NCBI GenBank assembly: GCA_018449715.1 | Contig: JAAVVA010000001.1 | Location: 1,984,001-2,048,000, forward strand | From: Acidobacteriaceae bacterium dw_441 | Lineage (GTDB): Bacteria; Acidobacteriota; Terriglobia; Terriglobales; Acidobacteriaceae | Direction of reading: 5' to 3' | DNA length: 64,000 bases | Shown here: piece after piece, positions 44,758 through 54,194 of the stretch | Layout: each line of letters opens with the position of its first letter | How positions within the stretch are numbered: the stretch's first letter is position 1 | The notes under the pieces: model-generated | Database searches by the model: none | What the model saw: the letters and a program-made list of their open reading frames with translations, nothing else | What the model was told of the DNA's origin: nothing | Program-made: the position numbers and the translations under genes

Positions 44758-45402
44758 TTAGCCTTCGACGACAGGCTCCGAGGCTTCCGCCGCAGGAGCT
44801 TCTTCCGTCGCGGGAGCTTCCGCTGCCGCCTCTGCGACCGGGGCCGCAACCTCTACCGCAGCAGCCGGAGCCGCTCCGGCGAACTTTTCCTTCTCGACGC
44901 CCTGGTTGATCACCACGGCCAGATCGTGTCCGGTCGCGTTGATCACCGTCGCAAGACGCTGCGCCGGGGCATTGATGAGGAACAGCAGCTTGGCAAAGAT
45001 CTCTTCCTTGCCCGGCATCGTCGCCAGCTCACCGATCTCCTGAACGGTAATCACCTTGCCGTCCACGATGCCCAGCTTGAAGGTGAACTCCGCGTTATCC
45101 TTGACCCACGTCGCGAGAGCCTTCGCCAGGGCAACCGGGTCGCCCGCGGTGTAAGCCACCGAGGTAACGCCCTTCAGACCCTGCAGCGCGGCCTCAATCT
45201 TCGTTCCCGAAGCCGACTTCGCAGCCAGCTTATTCTTCACCACGTGGTAGCTTCCGCCAGCCGCGCGAACCGTCTTGCGCAGCTCGAAGTCCTTCGACGC
45301 CGTCAGCCCGGCAAATGTACCGATAATGGCTGAGGTCGAGGTCTCCAGCTCTGCCGCGAGCTTCTTTACCTTATCCGACTTCTGTGATCTGGACAGTGCC
45401 AT
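44758..45402 (-). CDS. rplJ: ribosomal protein uL10
   Basis: A 214-residue stalk base protein. The core (KSDKVKKLAAELETSTSAIIGTFAGLT, LRKTVRAAGGSYHVVKNKLA) is standard and is followed from about residue 172 by a roughly 40-residue Ala/Glu/Pro extension beyond the usual 165-175 residues. The 88-base gap to rplA on its 5' side is where an L10-L12 autoregulatory leader would lie; I did not fold it. Confidence 0.97.
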   Translation of the reverse strand: MALSRSQKSDKVKKLAAELETSTSAIIGTFAGLTASKDFELRKTVRAAGGSYHVVKNKLAAKSASGTKIEAALQGLKGVTSVAYTAGDPVALAKALATWVKDNAEFTFKLGIVDGKVITVQEIGELATMPGKEEIFAKLLFLINAPAQRLATVINATGHDLAVVINQGVEKEKFAGAAPAAAVEVAAPVAEAAAEAPATEEAPAAEASEPVVEG

Positions 45403-45490
45403 AAAATCCTAGCCTTCACTGCTAGCCTCGTATCGCTAGCTGAAAATAATGTGTCGCTTCATCGCGACCAAATCCGAACCGAAACCGCGA

Positions 45491-46201
45491 TTAAGCCTTG
45501 CCGGCAGCCTCAGCCGCCGCATAGTCAAGCTGGATTCCGGGGCCCATCGACGAGCTCAGTGTGACGCCCTTGATGTACCGCCCCTTCGCCGCCGAAGGCT
45601 TCGCCTTCACCACGCTCGCGATCACCGTCGAAGCGTTGTCGATCAGCTTCTGCGGATCGAACGAGAGCTTGCCCACGGGAACGTGAACCAGGGCGGTCTT
45701 GTCCGTGCGGAACTCAACCTTACCAGCCTTGATCTCCTTGACCGCGGAGGCCACATCGGTGGTCACCGTTCCGGTCTTCGGATTCGGCATCAGGCCCTTG
45801 GGGCCGAGCACCTTACCCAGACGTCCAACCGACTTCATCATGTCGGGGGTCGCGATCAGGGCATCGAAGTCCGTCCAGCCTTCCTTCTGAATCCTCTCGA
45901 CCAGCTCTTCGCCGCCGAAGAACTCAGCGCCAGCCGCCTCGGCATCGCGAACCTTGTCGCCCGAAGCGATTACGGCCACAACCTTGGTCTTGCCCAGGCC
46001 ATGCGGCAGAACGACGGTGCCACGCACCATCTGGTCAGCATGACGGGGATCGACGCCGAGACGCAGCGTCAGGTCAACCGTCTCATCAAACTTTGCGTAT
46101 TTCGCCTTCTGGAGCAGCGGAACAGCGTCTGCCAGAACGTAAGGACGGGGCTCAACGAGCGCGCGCGCCTTCGCCAGATTCTTAGAGATCTTCCTTGCCA
46201 T
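45491..46201 (-). CDS. rplA: ribosomal protein uL1
   Basis: A 236-residue protein of the L1 stalk. [63 protein letters not shown] and the C-terminal [13 protein letters not shown] are typical. GAGGAAAG directly precedes the ATG. In most bacteria rplK lies immediately upstream; here 155 bases of non-coding DNA and then a DUF3050-like gene are found instead. Confidence 0.98.
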   Translation of the reverse strand: MARKISKNLAKARALVEPRPYVLADAVPLLQKAKYAKFDETVDLTLRLGVDPRHADQMVRGTVVLPHGLGKTKVVAVIASGDKVRDAEAAGAEFFGGEELVERIQKEGWTDFDALIATPDMMKSVGRLGKVLGPKGLMPNPKTGTVTTDVASAVKEIKAGKVEFRTDKTALVHVPVGKLSFDPQKLIDNASTVIASVVKAKPSAAKGRYIKGVTLSSSMGPGIQLDYAAAEAAGKA

Positions 46202-46356
46202 CTTTCCTCATCTCCCACCCCTCTCAGATATATTCTTCCGGGGCGTGGTTAATCGACTGGTCTCAACGGCGAGTTGAGACGCTCTTGTAAGTATGCATCA
46301 AATCGGGCAAGGAAGCAACCTTTTCAGAGCTTCAAACTAGGATAACTTCAAGATTT

Positions 46357-47169
46357 TCATCCCTCGGCACGTTGAACCTGTTCGAGAACGCCGTCCCACA
46401 GCAACAAGCGAGACCGCAAAGCGTCCTCGGCGGCCTGGGCGGCATCGCTCCATAGCTCGGGGTCGCTGCCGCAGAGGTCGGCGACCATGCGGAGTGAGAG
46501 CGGGCCGTGATCTTCTCCGTCCACTTCAATGTGGCGTTCGAGGTACCAGACGAATTGCGTGAGATCGCCACCCATTTTTTGATTCATGTCGCGGACGAGG
46601 GAGCGGAACATATCCGGAATCGCGTCTTCGCGCCCGAAGGTAAACGCCGCGGCCTGAGCGGGAAGCGAATGCTGCTGAATCATCCGAAGGGTGGACCGCA
46701 CGAACTGCTGCGCCGGGAGCGGCGCCTTCAGCAGAGCTTCTTCAAGAGCGGCTTTGCGATCGCCTGCGCCAGGCCGGATGGCATCGATCAAGCTGGTGAT
46801 GGCAGCGGTGTCCGCGCCGACCCGCTGCATGGCTTCGAGATACATCTCGAAGTGGCTCATCGGACGCCCTTCGTATTCGTCGGACTCTTCGCCTAAGACG
46901 ATCTCGTTGATGAAGCGGCGGCTGGCGGGAAACTTCGTTGGAACCCAGAAGGCGTCGACGGAGGTGAGCGCTCGCTGAAGGCTCTTCAGCAGGCACATGA
47001 AATCCCACACCGCGAACACGTGAGACTCCATAAAAATGCGTAACTGGCCAATCGTTCGTATGGCCGCGTAGAGCGGATGCTCTGACAATTGCTCTCGCAA
47101 CCCCGCAAGGCGCTGCTCAATATCTTCTATGGATTGGGTCGATGACACTGCAGAATTCACACTGTCCAT
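46357..47169 (-). CDS. DUF3050-like protein with heme-oxygenase-type helical fold
   Basis: A 270-residue all-helical protein. It matches my memory of the DUF3050 family: LSEHPLYAAIRTIGQLRIFMESHVFAVWDFMCLLKSLQ (split over two helices), then FINEIVLGEESDEY, MSHFEMYLEAM, and ERHIEVDGEDHGPLS. The spaced His and Glu residues (ESH, SHFE, ERHIE, EDH) resemble the metal ligands of heme-oxygenase-like diiron proteins. Activity is unknown. It lies upstream of rplA in the same orientation but 155 bases away, and diverges from the radical SAM gene. Confidence 0.72.
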   Translation of the reverse strand: MDSVNSAVSSTQSIEDIEQRLAGLREQLSEHPLYAAIRTIGQLRIFMESHVFAVWDFMCLLKSLQRALTSVDAFWVPTKFPASRRFINEIVLGEESDEYEGRPMSHFEMYLEAMQRVGADTAAITSLIDAIRPGAGDRKAALEEALLKAPLPAQQFVRSTLRMIQQHSLPAQAAAFTFGREDAIPDMFRSLVRDMNQKMGGDLTQFVWYLERHIEVDGEDHGPLSLRMVADLCGSDPELWSDAAQAAEDALRSRLLLWDGVLEQVQRAEG

Positions 47170-47357
47170 TATCTCGTGTCATAACGTTGGCAGATAGACG
47201 GGCTACCGATAAACGCGCTTCTTTAAAGTCGGCTACGCGGTACGAACACACTAAAACTACCGCACCATCCTCTCTTTTGAATCCCCACAGCCTGTTGAGA
47301 ACTTCCTCTTGACGCCTTCTCCAAACCGACCTATTCTCAATCCAGAAAGGCGAATAA

Positions 47358-48524
47358 ATGGCGAAAACAATCCGCTCCGCCAACTCGCTCTTCCCCGCCC
47401 CCGAATCGCTCTTCCCCATCCTCGGACAGGCACAGTCCCCTGCCCCGACGGGCATTGCGCGCCTGGCCTTCGAGTCCACCCACGCCGACGACGGTCACCT
47501 GATAGAGTTCCGCTCCCTCAAGGTCCGCGGCATCCTCAACCGCTTCAGCTCCCGTCGCATGAACTGGATGGCCTGGGGCATCAACCCCTACCGCGGCTGC
47601 GAGTTCGCCTGCCGCTACTGCTACGCCCGGTACACCCACGAGTTCATGGCCCCGCCCGCCGGACAACCGTCTCTGCCCGGACAGCCCGACTTCCGCGACC
47701 CCGTCACCTTCGAGCGCCTCATCTTCCTCAAGCAGAACGCCGCCTGGTTGTTGGAGCAGGAGCTGCGCCGACACCATCCCGACGAGCAGATCGCCATCGG
47801 CACCGCCACCGATCCCTGGCAGCCCGTCGAGCGCCGCGCCCGCATCACCCGCAGCCTGCTGGAGGTCTTCGCCCGCCACTCCGGCTACCACATCGGCATC
47901 GTCACCAAGTCCCGCCTCATCCTGCGCGACGCCGACCTGCTCAAGGAGATTCACCGCCGCAACCGCCTCACCGTCCACATCACCATCACCACGCCCGACG
48001 CAGACCTCGCCCGTCTGCTCGAGCCTCGCGCGCCCCGCCCTGACCTACGCTTCGACACGGTGCGCCGCCTGCGCCGAGCGGGCATCACCACCGGCATTCT
48101 CTGCTCGCCGCTGCTGCCGGGCATCACCGACACCGAGCAGGCCATCGACCGCATGGCCCGGCACGCCGCCGAAGCTAACGCCAGCTTCTTCGCCGCCAGC
48201 CCGCTGTTCCTCAAGTCGTGCTCCCGTCCTACCTACCTGAGCTTCGTTCGGGAGCACTTTCCCCATCTCTTACCCGACTATTACGACCGCTTCGGCCACG
48301 CCGACTTCGCCGCGAAGCCCTACGCCCAGCACCTCGCCCGCATTGTCGAGCAGGCACGCGAGCGCCACGGCCTCAACCGCCGCTTCCGCGAGATGGTCGA
48401 AGAGGCCGACACCTCCAGTGGCACAGAAGACCCGCGACCGCCTGCCCCGGCACAGCCGGCCGCCGCCTCCCGCAAGCCTCCGCAGAAGGTCAGCCACCCC
48501 GTGCAGCAGAGCCTCTTTGCCTGA
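47358..48524 (+). CDS. SplB-like radical SAM protein
   Basis: A 388-residue protein with the radical SAM cluster motif C81-EFA-C85-RY-C88-YARYTHEF preceded by WGINPYRG, as in the COG1533 group related to spore photoproduct lyase. Further motifs: IAIGTATDPWQPVE, ITRSLLEVF, TKSRLILRD, and GILCSPLLPGITDT. The organism is not expected to sporulate, so a DNA or RNA-repair-like role is inference. AAAGGCG lies a few bases before the ATG. The tail is Pro/Ala-rich. Confidence 0.87.
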   Translation: MAKTIRSANSLFPAPESLFPILGQAQSPAPTGIARLAFESTHADDGHLIEFRSLKVRGILNRFSSRRMNWMAWGINPYRGCEFACRYCYARYTHEFMAPPAGQPSLPGQPDFRDPVTFERLIFLKQNAAWLLEQELRRHHPDEQIAIGTATDPWQPVERRARITRSLLEVFARHSGYHIGIVTKSRLILRDADLLKEIHRRNRLTVHITITTPDADLARLLEPRAPRPDLRFDTVRRLRRAGITTGILCSPLLPGITDTEQAIDRMARHAAEANASFFAASPLFLKSCSRPTYLSFVREHFPHLLPDYYDRFGHADFAAKPYAQHLARIVEQARERHGLNRRFREMVEEADTSSGTEDPRPPAPAQPAAASRKPPQKVSHPVQQSLFA

Positions 48525-48681
48525 ACGCTCCCACAGAAAATCAGGAGAACCGATGAAACGATGGACCGTCCGATTTACCCTCTGCCCTGCGCCTTCCCGC
48601 AGGCGGAGGCGCAGAGTCCCTTTAGAACCATTCGCTCCACCGATACCGCCACTGAAGCCCGCTGCACGCAAGCCTCCCCGC

Positions 48682-49671
48682 TCATGCCGGGTCGCCTTTC
48701 CTCCGCCTCGGCCGGTCGGGGGCCGCTAGCGTTTCCACGTACTGCTCCAGGGACCATACCAACGTCTCAGCGATCGAGAAGAGCTGTTCTCGAAACCACG
48801 ACTGCGCCGGGTCCGCCTCGAGCCGCGGGTGCCAGACCGCCTGAAACCCGAAACCGGTAATCTCCTTCGGGGCATTCAAAACGCGAAGATCGGGGCGCAG
48901 CCGCGCCTGTTTCGCACCCCAGGTGGTTGTCGTCAGAACAAGGTCCGTCCCCGGCACGCACTCCAGCGCAGCGCCGAAGTAGGCCATGCGGAGCTGGGCG
49001 CGGCGCGTCTTGCCCAGCGCCGCCAGCCGCTTGTCAGGGATCGACTGCACCCCGTCGAGTAGCGATACGGCCACATGCTCGCCCTCGAGATATCGCTCCA
49101 ACGTTATCTTTTCCGGCCACTCCCTTTCACGCGCAACGATGCACCAGAACCTCTCGCGGTACAGCAGACGCGACCGTAGATGAGTCGGAACCAGCACGTC
49201 GTCGTTGGACAGCACCAGGTCCACCCGTCCACGGTCGAGGTCCGCAATCGCACCCTCGTACCAGGGCACGAAGGTCAGTTTTACTCCCCGTGCGGTCATC
49301 AACACGCCACGGTACAACTGGGAGCACAGCATGCCGCAGACGTTATCCGGCCCGGTGATGCGAAAGCTCGCCTCCGCTGTCTTCGGGTCAAAGGCGGGCT
49401 GACCCAGCAGGGTCTCCAGCTCGGGCAGAAGGCGCTGCAGCTCCTGCGCCAGATGCGTCCCGACCGGGGTCAGGCGGTACCCGCTCCCGCTCCTCACCAT
49501 CAGGTCGTCGTTGAACTGGGCGCGCAGCCGGTCCAGCGTCCGGCTCGTAGCAGACTGGCTCAGCAGCATCCGCTTCGCCGTCGCGCTCACGCTCAGCTCC
49601 TCGGCAAAGACAGCAAAGACGACCAGCAGGTTTAGATCGACCTGCCTTAATTGCTTAAATCGCAAGTCCAT
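48682..49671 (-). CDS. LysR-type regulator diverging from an SDR gene
   Basis: A 329-residue NodD-like LysR protein starting MDLRFKQLRQVDLNLLVVFAVFAEELSVSATAKRM, with helix-turn-helix SATAKRMLLSQSATSRTLDRL. ATG 49671 is preferred because homologues start here and because the frame upstream (GTG 49707) would cover the LysR operator at 49680-49698. No good Shine-Dalgarno is seen, so the mRNA may be leaderless. The target is probably the divergent SDR gene. Confidence 0.87.
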   Translation of the reverse strand: MDLRFKQLRQVDLNLLVVFAVFAEELSVSATAKRMLLSQSATSRTLDRLRAQFNDDLMVRSGSGYRLTPVGTHLAQELQRLLPELETLLGQPAFDPKTAEASFRITGPDNVCGMLCSQLYRGVLMTARGVKLTFVPWYEGAIADLDRGRVDLVLSNDDVLVPTHLRSRLLYRERFWCIVAREREWPEKITLERYLEGEHVAVSLLDGVQSIPDKRLAALGKTRRAQLRMAYFGAALECVPGTDLVLTTTTWGAKQARLRPDLRVLNAPKEITGFGFQAVWHPRLEADPAQSWFREQLFSIAETLVWSLEQYVETLAAPDRPRRRKGDPA

Positions 49672-49679
49672 GATGCAGA

Positions 49680-49698
49680 TTATGCATGATTCGCATAA
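49680..49698. promoter_or_regulatory. LysR operator in the lysR-SDR gap
   Basis: TTATGC-N7-GCATAA is a perfect 6-bp inverted repeat with T-N11-A (T49683, A49695). Confidence 0.65.
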
Positions 49699-49763
49699 AC
49701 TTCTCACCCATCTATAAACCTGCGCACGGGCTTTGAGCCGATACAGCCCGGCAAGGAGAAAAC

Positions 49764-50489
49764 ATGAGCATCCCCAGCAGCAAACTCGCAGGCAAGAAGG
49801 TCGTCATTCTCGGAGGGACCTCCGGCTTCGGATTCGCTACCGCCCAGGCCGCAGCCAACGCGGGAGCGCAGGTCGTCATCGCCTCGCGCAGCCAGGCCAA
49901 CGTCGAAAAGGCCCTCGCCGCGCTTCCCAAATCCGTCACCGGAGCCACACTGGACGTCACCGACGAGGCGGCTCTGGAGCGCTTCTTCGCCGGTCTTAAC
50001 AGGCTCGATCACCTCGTCGTCACCGCCGGAGACACCGCGCCCGCCTTCAACCCCACCACCCAGCAGGCGAGGCAGGCCTTCGAGGTCCGGTTCTGGGGAA
50101 TCTATCTTTCGTCGAAGATCGCCGCGCCGCACATCCGCCCCGGAGGCTCCATCACCCTCACCAACGGCATCGTCGCGATACGTCCGTGGAAGGGATGGGC
50201 TCTGACCTCCGCCATCGCCGGGGCAGTGGAGTCGCTGACGCGAGGCCTCGCGCTCGACCTTGCTCCTGTCCGCGTCAACGCGGTCTGCGCGGGTATGGTG
50301 AAGACGCCTCTCTGGAGCGGCATGACCGACGAGCAACGCGAGGCCATGTATGCCGACACCGCATCGAAGCTGCCCGCAGGTCGCATCGGCGAGCCCGAGG
50401 ACATCGCCGAAACCTACCTCTACCTGATGCAGTCAGGCTTCACCACAGGACAGGTCGTCGTGATCGACGGCGGCGCGGTCATCGCGTAA
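49764..50489 (+). CDS. atypical SDR-family protein lacking the YxxxK motif
   Basis: A 241-residue Rossmann protein. The cofactor loop is VVILGGTSGFGFATAQAAA and the end is GFTTGQVVVIDGGAVIA, as in classical SDRs. At the active site the usual S...YxxxK is replaced: LTNGIVAIRPWKGW then ALTSAIAGAVESLTRGLA, so the Ser is Asn and neither Tyr nor Lys lies at its place. GCAAGGAGAAA precedes the ATG. Substrate is unknown. It may belong to a known divergent SDR subgroup with RPxxGW. Confidence 0.83.
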   Translation: MSIPSSKLAGKKVVILGGTSGFGFATAQAAANAGAQVVIASRSQANVEKALAALPKSVTGATLDVTDEAALERFFAGLNRLDHLVVTAGDTAPAFNPTTQQARQAFEVRFWGIYLSSKIAAPHIRPGGSITLTNGIVAIRPWKGWALTSAIAGAVESLTRGLALDLAPVRVNAVCAGMVKTPLWSGMTDEQREAMYADTASKLPAGRIGEPEDIAETYLYLMQSGFTTGQVVVIDGGAVIA

Positions 50490-50560
50490 GGCTCATCCTC
50501 ACATCAACGAGTGCCCAACATCAACGAGTGCGCGGCGGGGCCATTCCTCCACCGCGCACT

Positions 50561-51010
50561 TCATCCCCAGCGCACCATCATGTTGCGCTCGTCGCCTTCG
50601 CCGTGCTCCATCGCGATCTCTGCATCCATGCGTGAGACGAGGCTTTCGAAGCGCTCACCCCACTCCACCAGCACCAGCGCGTCTGGTTCCGCGATCATCT
50701 CCTCGATCCCCAGCGTCGCCAGCTCGCGCTCCGTCTCCAGGCGGTAGAGGTCAAGGTGGTAGATCCGCACCTTTGGCCCGACGTACTCATGCACCAGCGT
50801 GAAGGTGGGACTGGTCACATCCTCCTCGGTCGCGGCTCCGAGGAAGGCCGCGATGCCCTTCACCAGCGTCGTCTTTCCCGCACCGACTTCGCCGCGCAGA
50901 ACCACCAGCTTCGGTGCAGGCAGCAGGATCTCCCCGATCTTCTCTCCCAGCGCCAGCGTTCCGGCGACGCTCCGTGTACGAAACCTCTTCTCTCGTGTAA
51001 AGCTCTTCAA
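50561..51010 (-). CDS. tsaE: tRNA threonylcarbamoyladenosine biosynthesis ATPase
   Basis: A 149-residue protein. Walker A GEVGAGKTTLVKG (G40-T47), then DVTSPTFTLVHEY, IYHLDLYRLE and LVLVEWGERFE, all typical of TsaE, which drives t6A37 formation with TsaB and TsaD. It is slightly diverged at the C-terminus. It lies 21 bases after the nnr gene, a common pairing. Confidence 0.94.
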   Translation of the reverse strand: MKSFTREKRFRTRSVAGTLALGEKIGEILLPAPKLVVLRGEVGAGKTTLVKGIAAFLGAATEEDVTSPTFTLVHEYVGPKVRIYHLDLYRLETERELATLGIEEMIAEPDALVLVEWGERFESLVSRMDAEIAMEHGEGDERNMMVRWG

Positions 51011-51031
51011 CTGCTCTCCTTTGCTTAATCC

Positions 51032-52639
51032 TTACCGTAACCCGCAGATCCAGTGGAGACCATCCTCGTCGCGCACGCGGTAACGAAAGGCGTCCGAGAG
51101 ATGTGCAACCGTATCGGTTGCAAGTATCGTGTGCTCATCCATCGAGCGAACCGCGAAGTCCGCCGCCAGCCCATGCAGATAGACCGCCGTCTCTACTGCG
51201 CGAGCGACATCGTCAGGGTACTGCGCCAGCATCGCCGCAACGATGCCGGTCAGGATGTCGCCGCTGCCGCCCTTCGCCATCGCGGGATTGCCTGTCGTGT
51301 TCACGGCGATGCGTCCATCAGGATGCGCGACCAGCGTCCGCCATCCCTTCAGTACCAGCGTCAGTTTGTGCTCCGTGGCAAACCTTCGCGCCAGACCGAT
51401 GCGGTCGGCCTCGACCTCCTTCACTGTCAGCCCCGCGAGCCGTGCCATCTCTCCCGGATGCGGCGTCAGTACCAGCGTCCGTCCGCTTCCGTCGAGCAGG
51501 ACTGAGTTGCTGTCGAAGGCATTCAGGCCATCGGCGTCGATCACCATTGGAAGCGTCGTCTTCGCCAGCAACTCTCGCACCACCGCGCCTGCCTCGCCGC
51601 GCTGCGAAAGCCCCGGCCCTACCGCGAGAACTGTCATACGCTTCAGAAGCTCTTCGAGCCTCTGGCCCTGAACATTCGCAAACGCAACCGATCCCTCCGG
51701 TCCTTCTTCGAGAGGCTTCACCATCAGCTCGGGAGCGACCGCTGCAACAAGGGGAAACAGCGATCTTGGAACACCCGCCGTCACCAATCCCGCGCCGGTC
51801 CTGAGCGCGGCCAGCGAGGACATCGCCGGAGCGCCCGCCGTGCCGTCGCTTCCTCCGACGATCAGCACATGCCCGAAGCGGCCCTTGTTGGCGTCCACAC
51901 CGCGAGGCTTTTCAGCCACGGACTTCGAGCCTCCGGTCCAACTCAGGCCGTCCCCTGCGGGGATCGCCGCGTCCGGCGAACCGATCTCCGCCACGATGAC
52001 CGGCCCCGGCGTCATGTAGCCGAAGACGTGCGCCAGCTTGGGGGCTGTGAAGGTGACCACGCCGCTGGAGCGATAGGCTCCCGCAACCGTCTGCTCGGTC
52101 GAATCAGCGTCCCATCCGCTCGGCACATCCACCGAGACGACGGGAACGGCAAGCTGATCGACCAACACACGAGCTGCCTCCGGCAAGCCACGCAGAGGAG
52201 CCTTGAACCCTGTACCAACCACGGCGTCCAGCAGAAGGTCTGCCTTCAGGTCGCTCACGTTCTCCATCAGTCCAATCTCTCCGAAGACCCGCTTCAGCTC
52301 CTCCTCCGTCTCCACCTCGAGGACAGGAACCTGCGTCTCCTCCTGCAAACGCGCCATCGCGGTGGCGGCCTCGCCTTTTACATCGGCCACCTTGCCCAGC
52401 AGGACGACGTTCACTTCTACTCCGTCTTCTGCGAGCCTGCGCGCCGCGACGACGCCGTCTCCGCCGTTGTTGCCCTTGCCGCACAGCGCGACCACCCGCC
52501 GCGCCTCGGGATACTGCCGCTTCGCAAAGGTTGCAACCGCCGCTCCCGCCGCCTCCATCAACACCCCGAGGGGAATTCCGAACTCTTCTGCCGTGCGACG
52601 GTCCGTCTGGCCCATCTCTGCCGCTGTGAGAACTCTCAT
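51032..52639 (-). CDS. nnr: bifunctional NAD(P)H-hydrate epimerase/dehydratase
   Basis: A 535-residue repair enzyme for hydrated NAD(P)H. The N-terminal epimerase domain (residues about 1-220) has MEAAGAAVA, CGKGNNGGDGVVAARRL and VPSGWDADS. The C-terminal ADP/ATP-dependent dehydratase has VLIVGGSDGTAGAPAMSSLAALRTGAGLVT, DADGLNAF, LTPHPGEMARL and the GNPAMAKGGSGDILTGIVAAML motif. Length fits fused Nnr proteins. Confidence 0.95.
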   Translation of the reverse strand: MRVLTAAEMGQTDRRTAEEFGIPLGVLMEAAGAAVATFAKRQYPEARRVVALCGKGNNGGDGVVAARRLAEDGVEVNVVLLGKVADVKGEAATAMARLQEETQVPVLEVETEEELKRVFGEIGLMENVSDLKADLLLDAVVGTGFKAPLRGLPEAARVLVDQLAVPVVSVDVPSGWDADSTEQTVAGAYRSSGVVTFTAPKLAHVFGYMTPGPVIVAEIGSPDAAIPAGDGLSWTGGSKSVAEKPRGVDANKGRFGHVLIVGGSDGTAGAPAMSSLAALRTGAGLVTAGVPRSLFPLVAAVAPELMVKPLEEGPEGSVAFANVQGQRLEELLKRMTVLAVGPGLSQRGEAGAVVRELLAKTTLPMVIDADGLNAFDSNSVLLDGSGRTLVLTPHPGEMARLAGLTVKEVEADRIGLARRFATEHKLTLVLKGWRTLVAHPDGRIAVNTTGNPAMAKGGSGDILTGIVAAMLAQYPDDVARAVETAVYLHGLAADFAVRSMDEHTILATDTVAHLSDAFRYRVRDEDGLHWICGLR

Positions 52640-52695
52640 TCCTTCCTTCTACTCCATCAGGAAGATGCAGGCAAAAGCGGGAGGGAAAGGGCTGG

Positions 52696-52744
52696 CATCC
52701 TGCAAACCCACATCTGGCGATAAAGCCGCCAGATATGGGGCACC
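52696..52744 (-). repeat. GGTGCCCCAT-type hairpin repeat, copy 3
   Basis: On the minus strand GGTGCCCCATATCTGGCG, a short loop, CGCCAGATGTGGG, then TTTGCAGGATGCC: the same order as copy 1 at 23842-23892. Arms are 52712-52719 and 52727-52734. It lies between the PBP terminator and the nnr start. Confidence 0.65.
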
Positions 52745-52759
52745 GCCTTTTGGAACACC

Positions 52760-52795
52760 GAGGCAAACGAAAAGCCCTGCAAAGTCGCAGGGCTT
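52760..52795 (-). terminator. terminator of the penicillin-binding protein gene
   Basis: On the minus strand AAGCCCTGC (52795-52787) pairs with GCAGGGCTT (52780-52772), followed by TTCGTTTG. Confidence 0.85.
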
Positions 52796-52817
52796 CCGGT
52801 AATTTTCTTAGAATGAT

Positions 52818-54056
52818 TTAGTCGGTTCCACCCATCGCGCTCGCGGCCTGCTGGGTCTTCGGGTGGAAGTAGCTCTTGTCCCACAACGCACGATAGAATT
52901 GCCCGGTCAGCTCCGCAGCCTTCGGTCCGAAGGTCGGGCGTCCGCCCTCCAGGAAGAAAACCGTCACGATGCGACCGTTCGGAGTGTCGGCGTATGAACC
53001 GAACCAGCCGAACCGCGTTCCATTGTTCGAGCAGGTTCCCGTCTTGCCCATCACCGGAAACTCGTTGAAGTTGGCCCGCAGCGACCGCGCCGTACCGTAC
53101 ATCACCGCGCCCTGCATTCCGTCGATCATCTCCGGGATCAGGGGGGCGATGTTGAGCTGACGCTTGATGCGCGGCTGGAAGGTCGCAATGTCGATCGCGC
53201 TCTCCGGATGCTGGAGATAGTAGAGCGTGCCGCCGTTGGCGATAGCCGAAACCAGCGCGCCGAGCTGCAGCGGCGTCATCGAGACGCTCTCGCCGAAGGA
53301 ACACATGCGGCCTACGCCGCCGAGCTTCGCCGGAAGCACCTCATCGGGGTAGGTTCCAAGCTGCTCGCCCTGAATGTTGTAGCCGGCCAGTTCGCCCAGT
53401 CCGAACTCGTTGGCGTAGTGCTTCACGCGCTCGAACCCGAGGGCGCGGCCTAGCGTCTCGAAGTACGCGTTGTTCGAGTGCGCCAGCGCCTCGGTGAGGG
53501 TCAGGCGATAGTGGCCGCCCAGGTTCACCGGGGTATCGCGCTTGACGATGCCCTCTTCCAGCGCTGCCAGAGCCACCGAAAGCTTGATGGTCGAGCAGGG
53601 CTCCGCTCCACGCGAGAGCGCCAGATGCTGGTTAACCATCGCCAGAATGCGTCCCGTCGAGGGATCGATGGCCAGCGCGGTGCCGTTCATGTTGCCAAGT
53701 GCCTCGAGCGCGGCCTCGCGAACGACCGGATCTTCTCCGTCGGTCACGTCTCCCTGCGTCAGGTTGTCCGCAAACGAGCTGGCGGTAAAGCGCTCATAGA
53801 AGCGCGCCTTGCGCGACGCCAGCCTTGTCTTGACTCCACGGCGCTTTGAGGTCGTCCCGCTGACAGCGACAGCCTTGCCTTTGCTATGTTTTGCGGACTT
53901 CGCCGCGACACGGGACTTGCCTGTTCCCGAGGTGTGCGCCGTTCCCGAAGAACGATGCTTCACCGACGACGATGCCGTCATCGCATCCGCCCCGCCTCCG
54001 GAACCCAACACCAGGCCCAGAAGGACTCCGCCAACAACCTTTACCCATTTCGACAC
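52818..54056 (-). CDS. penicillin-binding transpeptidase-domain protein
   Basis: A 412-residue protein from GTG 54056 (AAGGAGC upstream) with an N-terminal hydrophobic signal or anchor (residues 5-26), then a Ser/Lys/Thr/Gly low-complexity linker to about 80. The catalytic motifs are S155-T-I-K158, S194-N-N196 and K338-T-G340, all intact. There is no PBP dimerisation or glycosyltransferase domain, so it is a short, stand-alone DD-transpeptidase or class-D-like beta-lactamase relative. It follows ftsZ after 138 bases on the same strand and may serve wall synthesis at division. Confidence 0.85.
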   Translation of the reverse strand: MSKWVKVVGGVLLGLVLGSGGGADAMTASSSVKHRSSGTAHTSGTGKSRVAAKSAKHSKGKAVAVSGTTSKRRGVKTRLASRKARFYERFTASSFADNLTQGDVTDGEDPVVREAALEALGNMNGTALAIDPSTGRILAMVNQHLALSRGAEPCSTIKLSVALAALEEGIVKRDTPVNLGGHYRLTLTEALAHSNNAYFETLGRALGFERVKHYANEFGLGELAGYNIQGEQLGTYPDEVLPAKLGGVGRMCSFGESVSMTPLQLGALVSAIANGGTLYYLQHPESAIDIATFQPRIKRQLNIAPLIPEMIDGMQGAVMYGTARSLRANFNEFPVMGKTGTCSNNGTRFGWFGSYADTPNGRIVTVFFLEGGRPTFGPKAAELTGQFYRALWDKSYFHPKTQQAASAMGGTD

Positions 54057-54194
54057 CAGGAGCTCCTTCCTTTAATCAAAACCCAATCATGCATTCAAGT
54101 TGCCATTCGGAACCGGGCAAACCTGAGAATCCTTTTAAATCTATCCTGCCAGACGGCCTGTTGCCGCGCCTTCCCGTTTTAAAGCCGGGAAATC

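Noticed and set aside
52818..54056. Penicillin-binding gene as a true class D beta-lactamase
   Set aside because: It has SxxK, SxN and KTG, but the overall layout with an N-terminal anchor and linker next to ftsZ fits a transpeptidase better. A resistance function is not supported.
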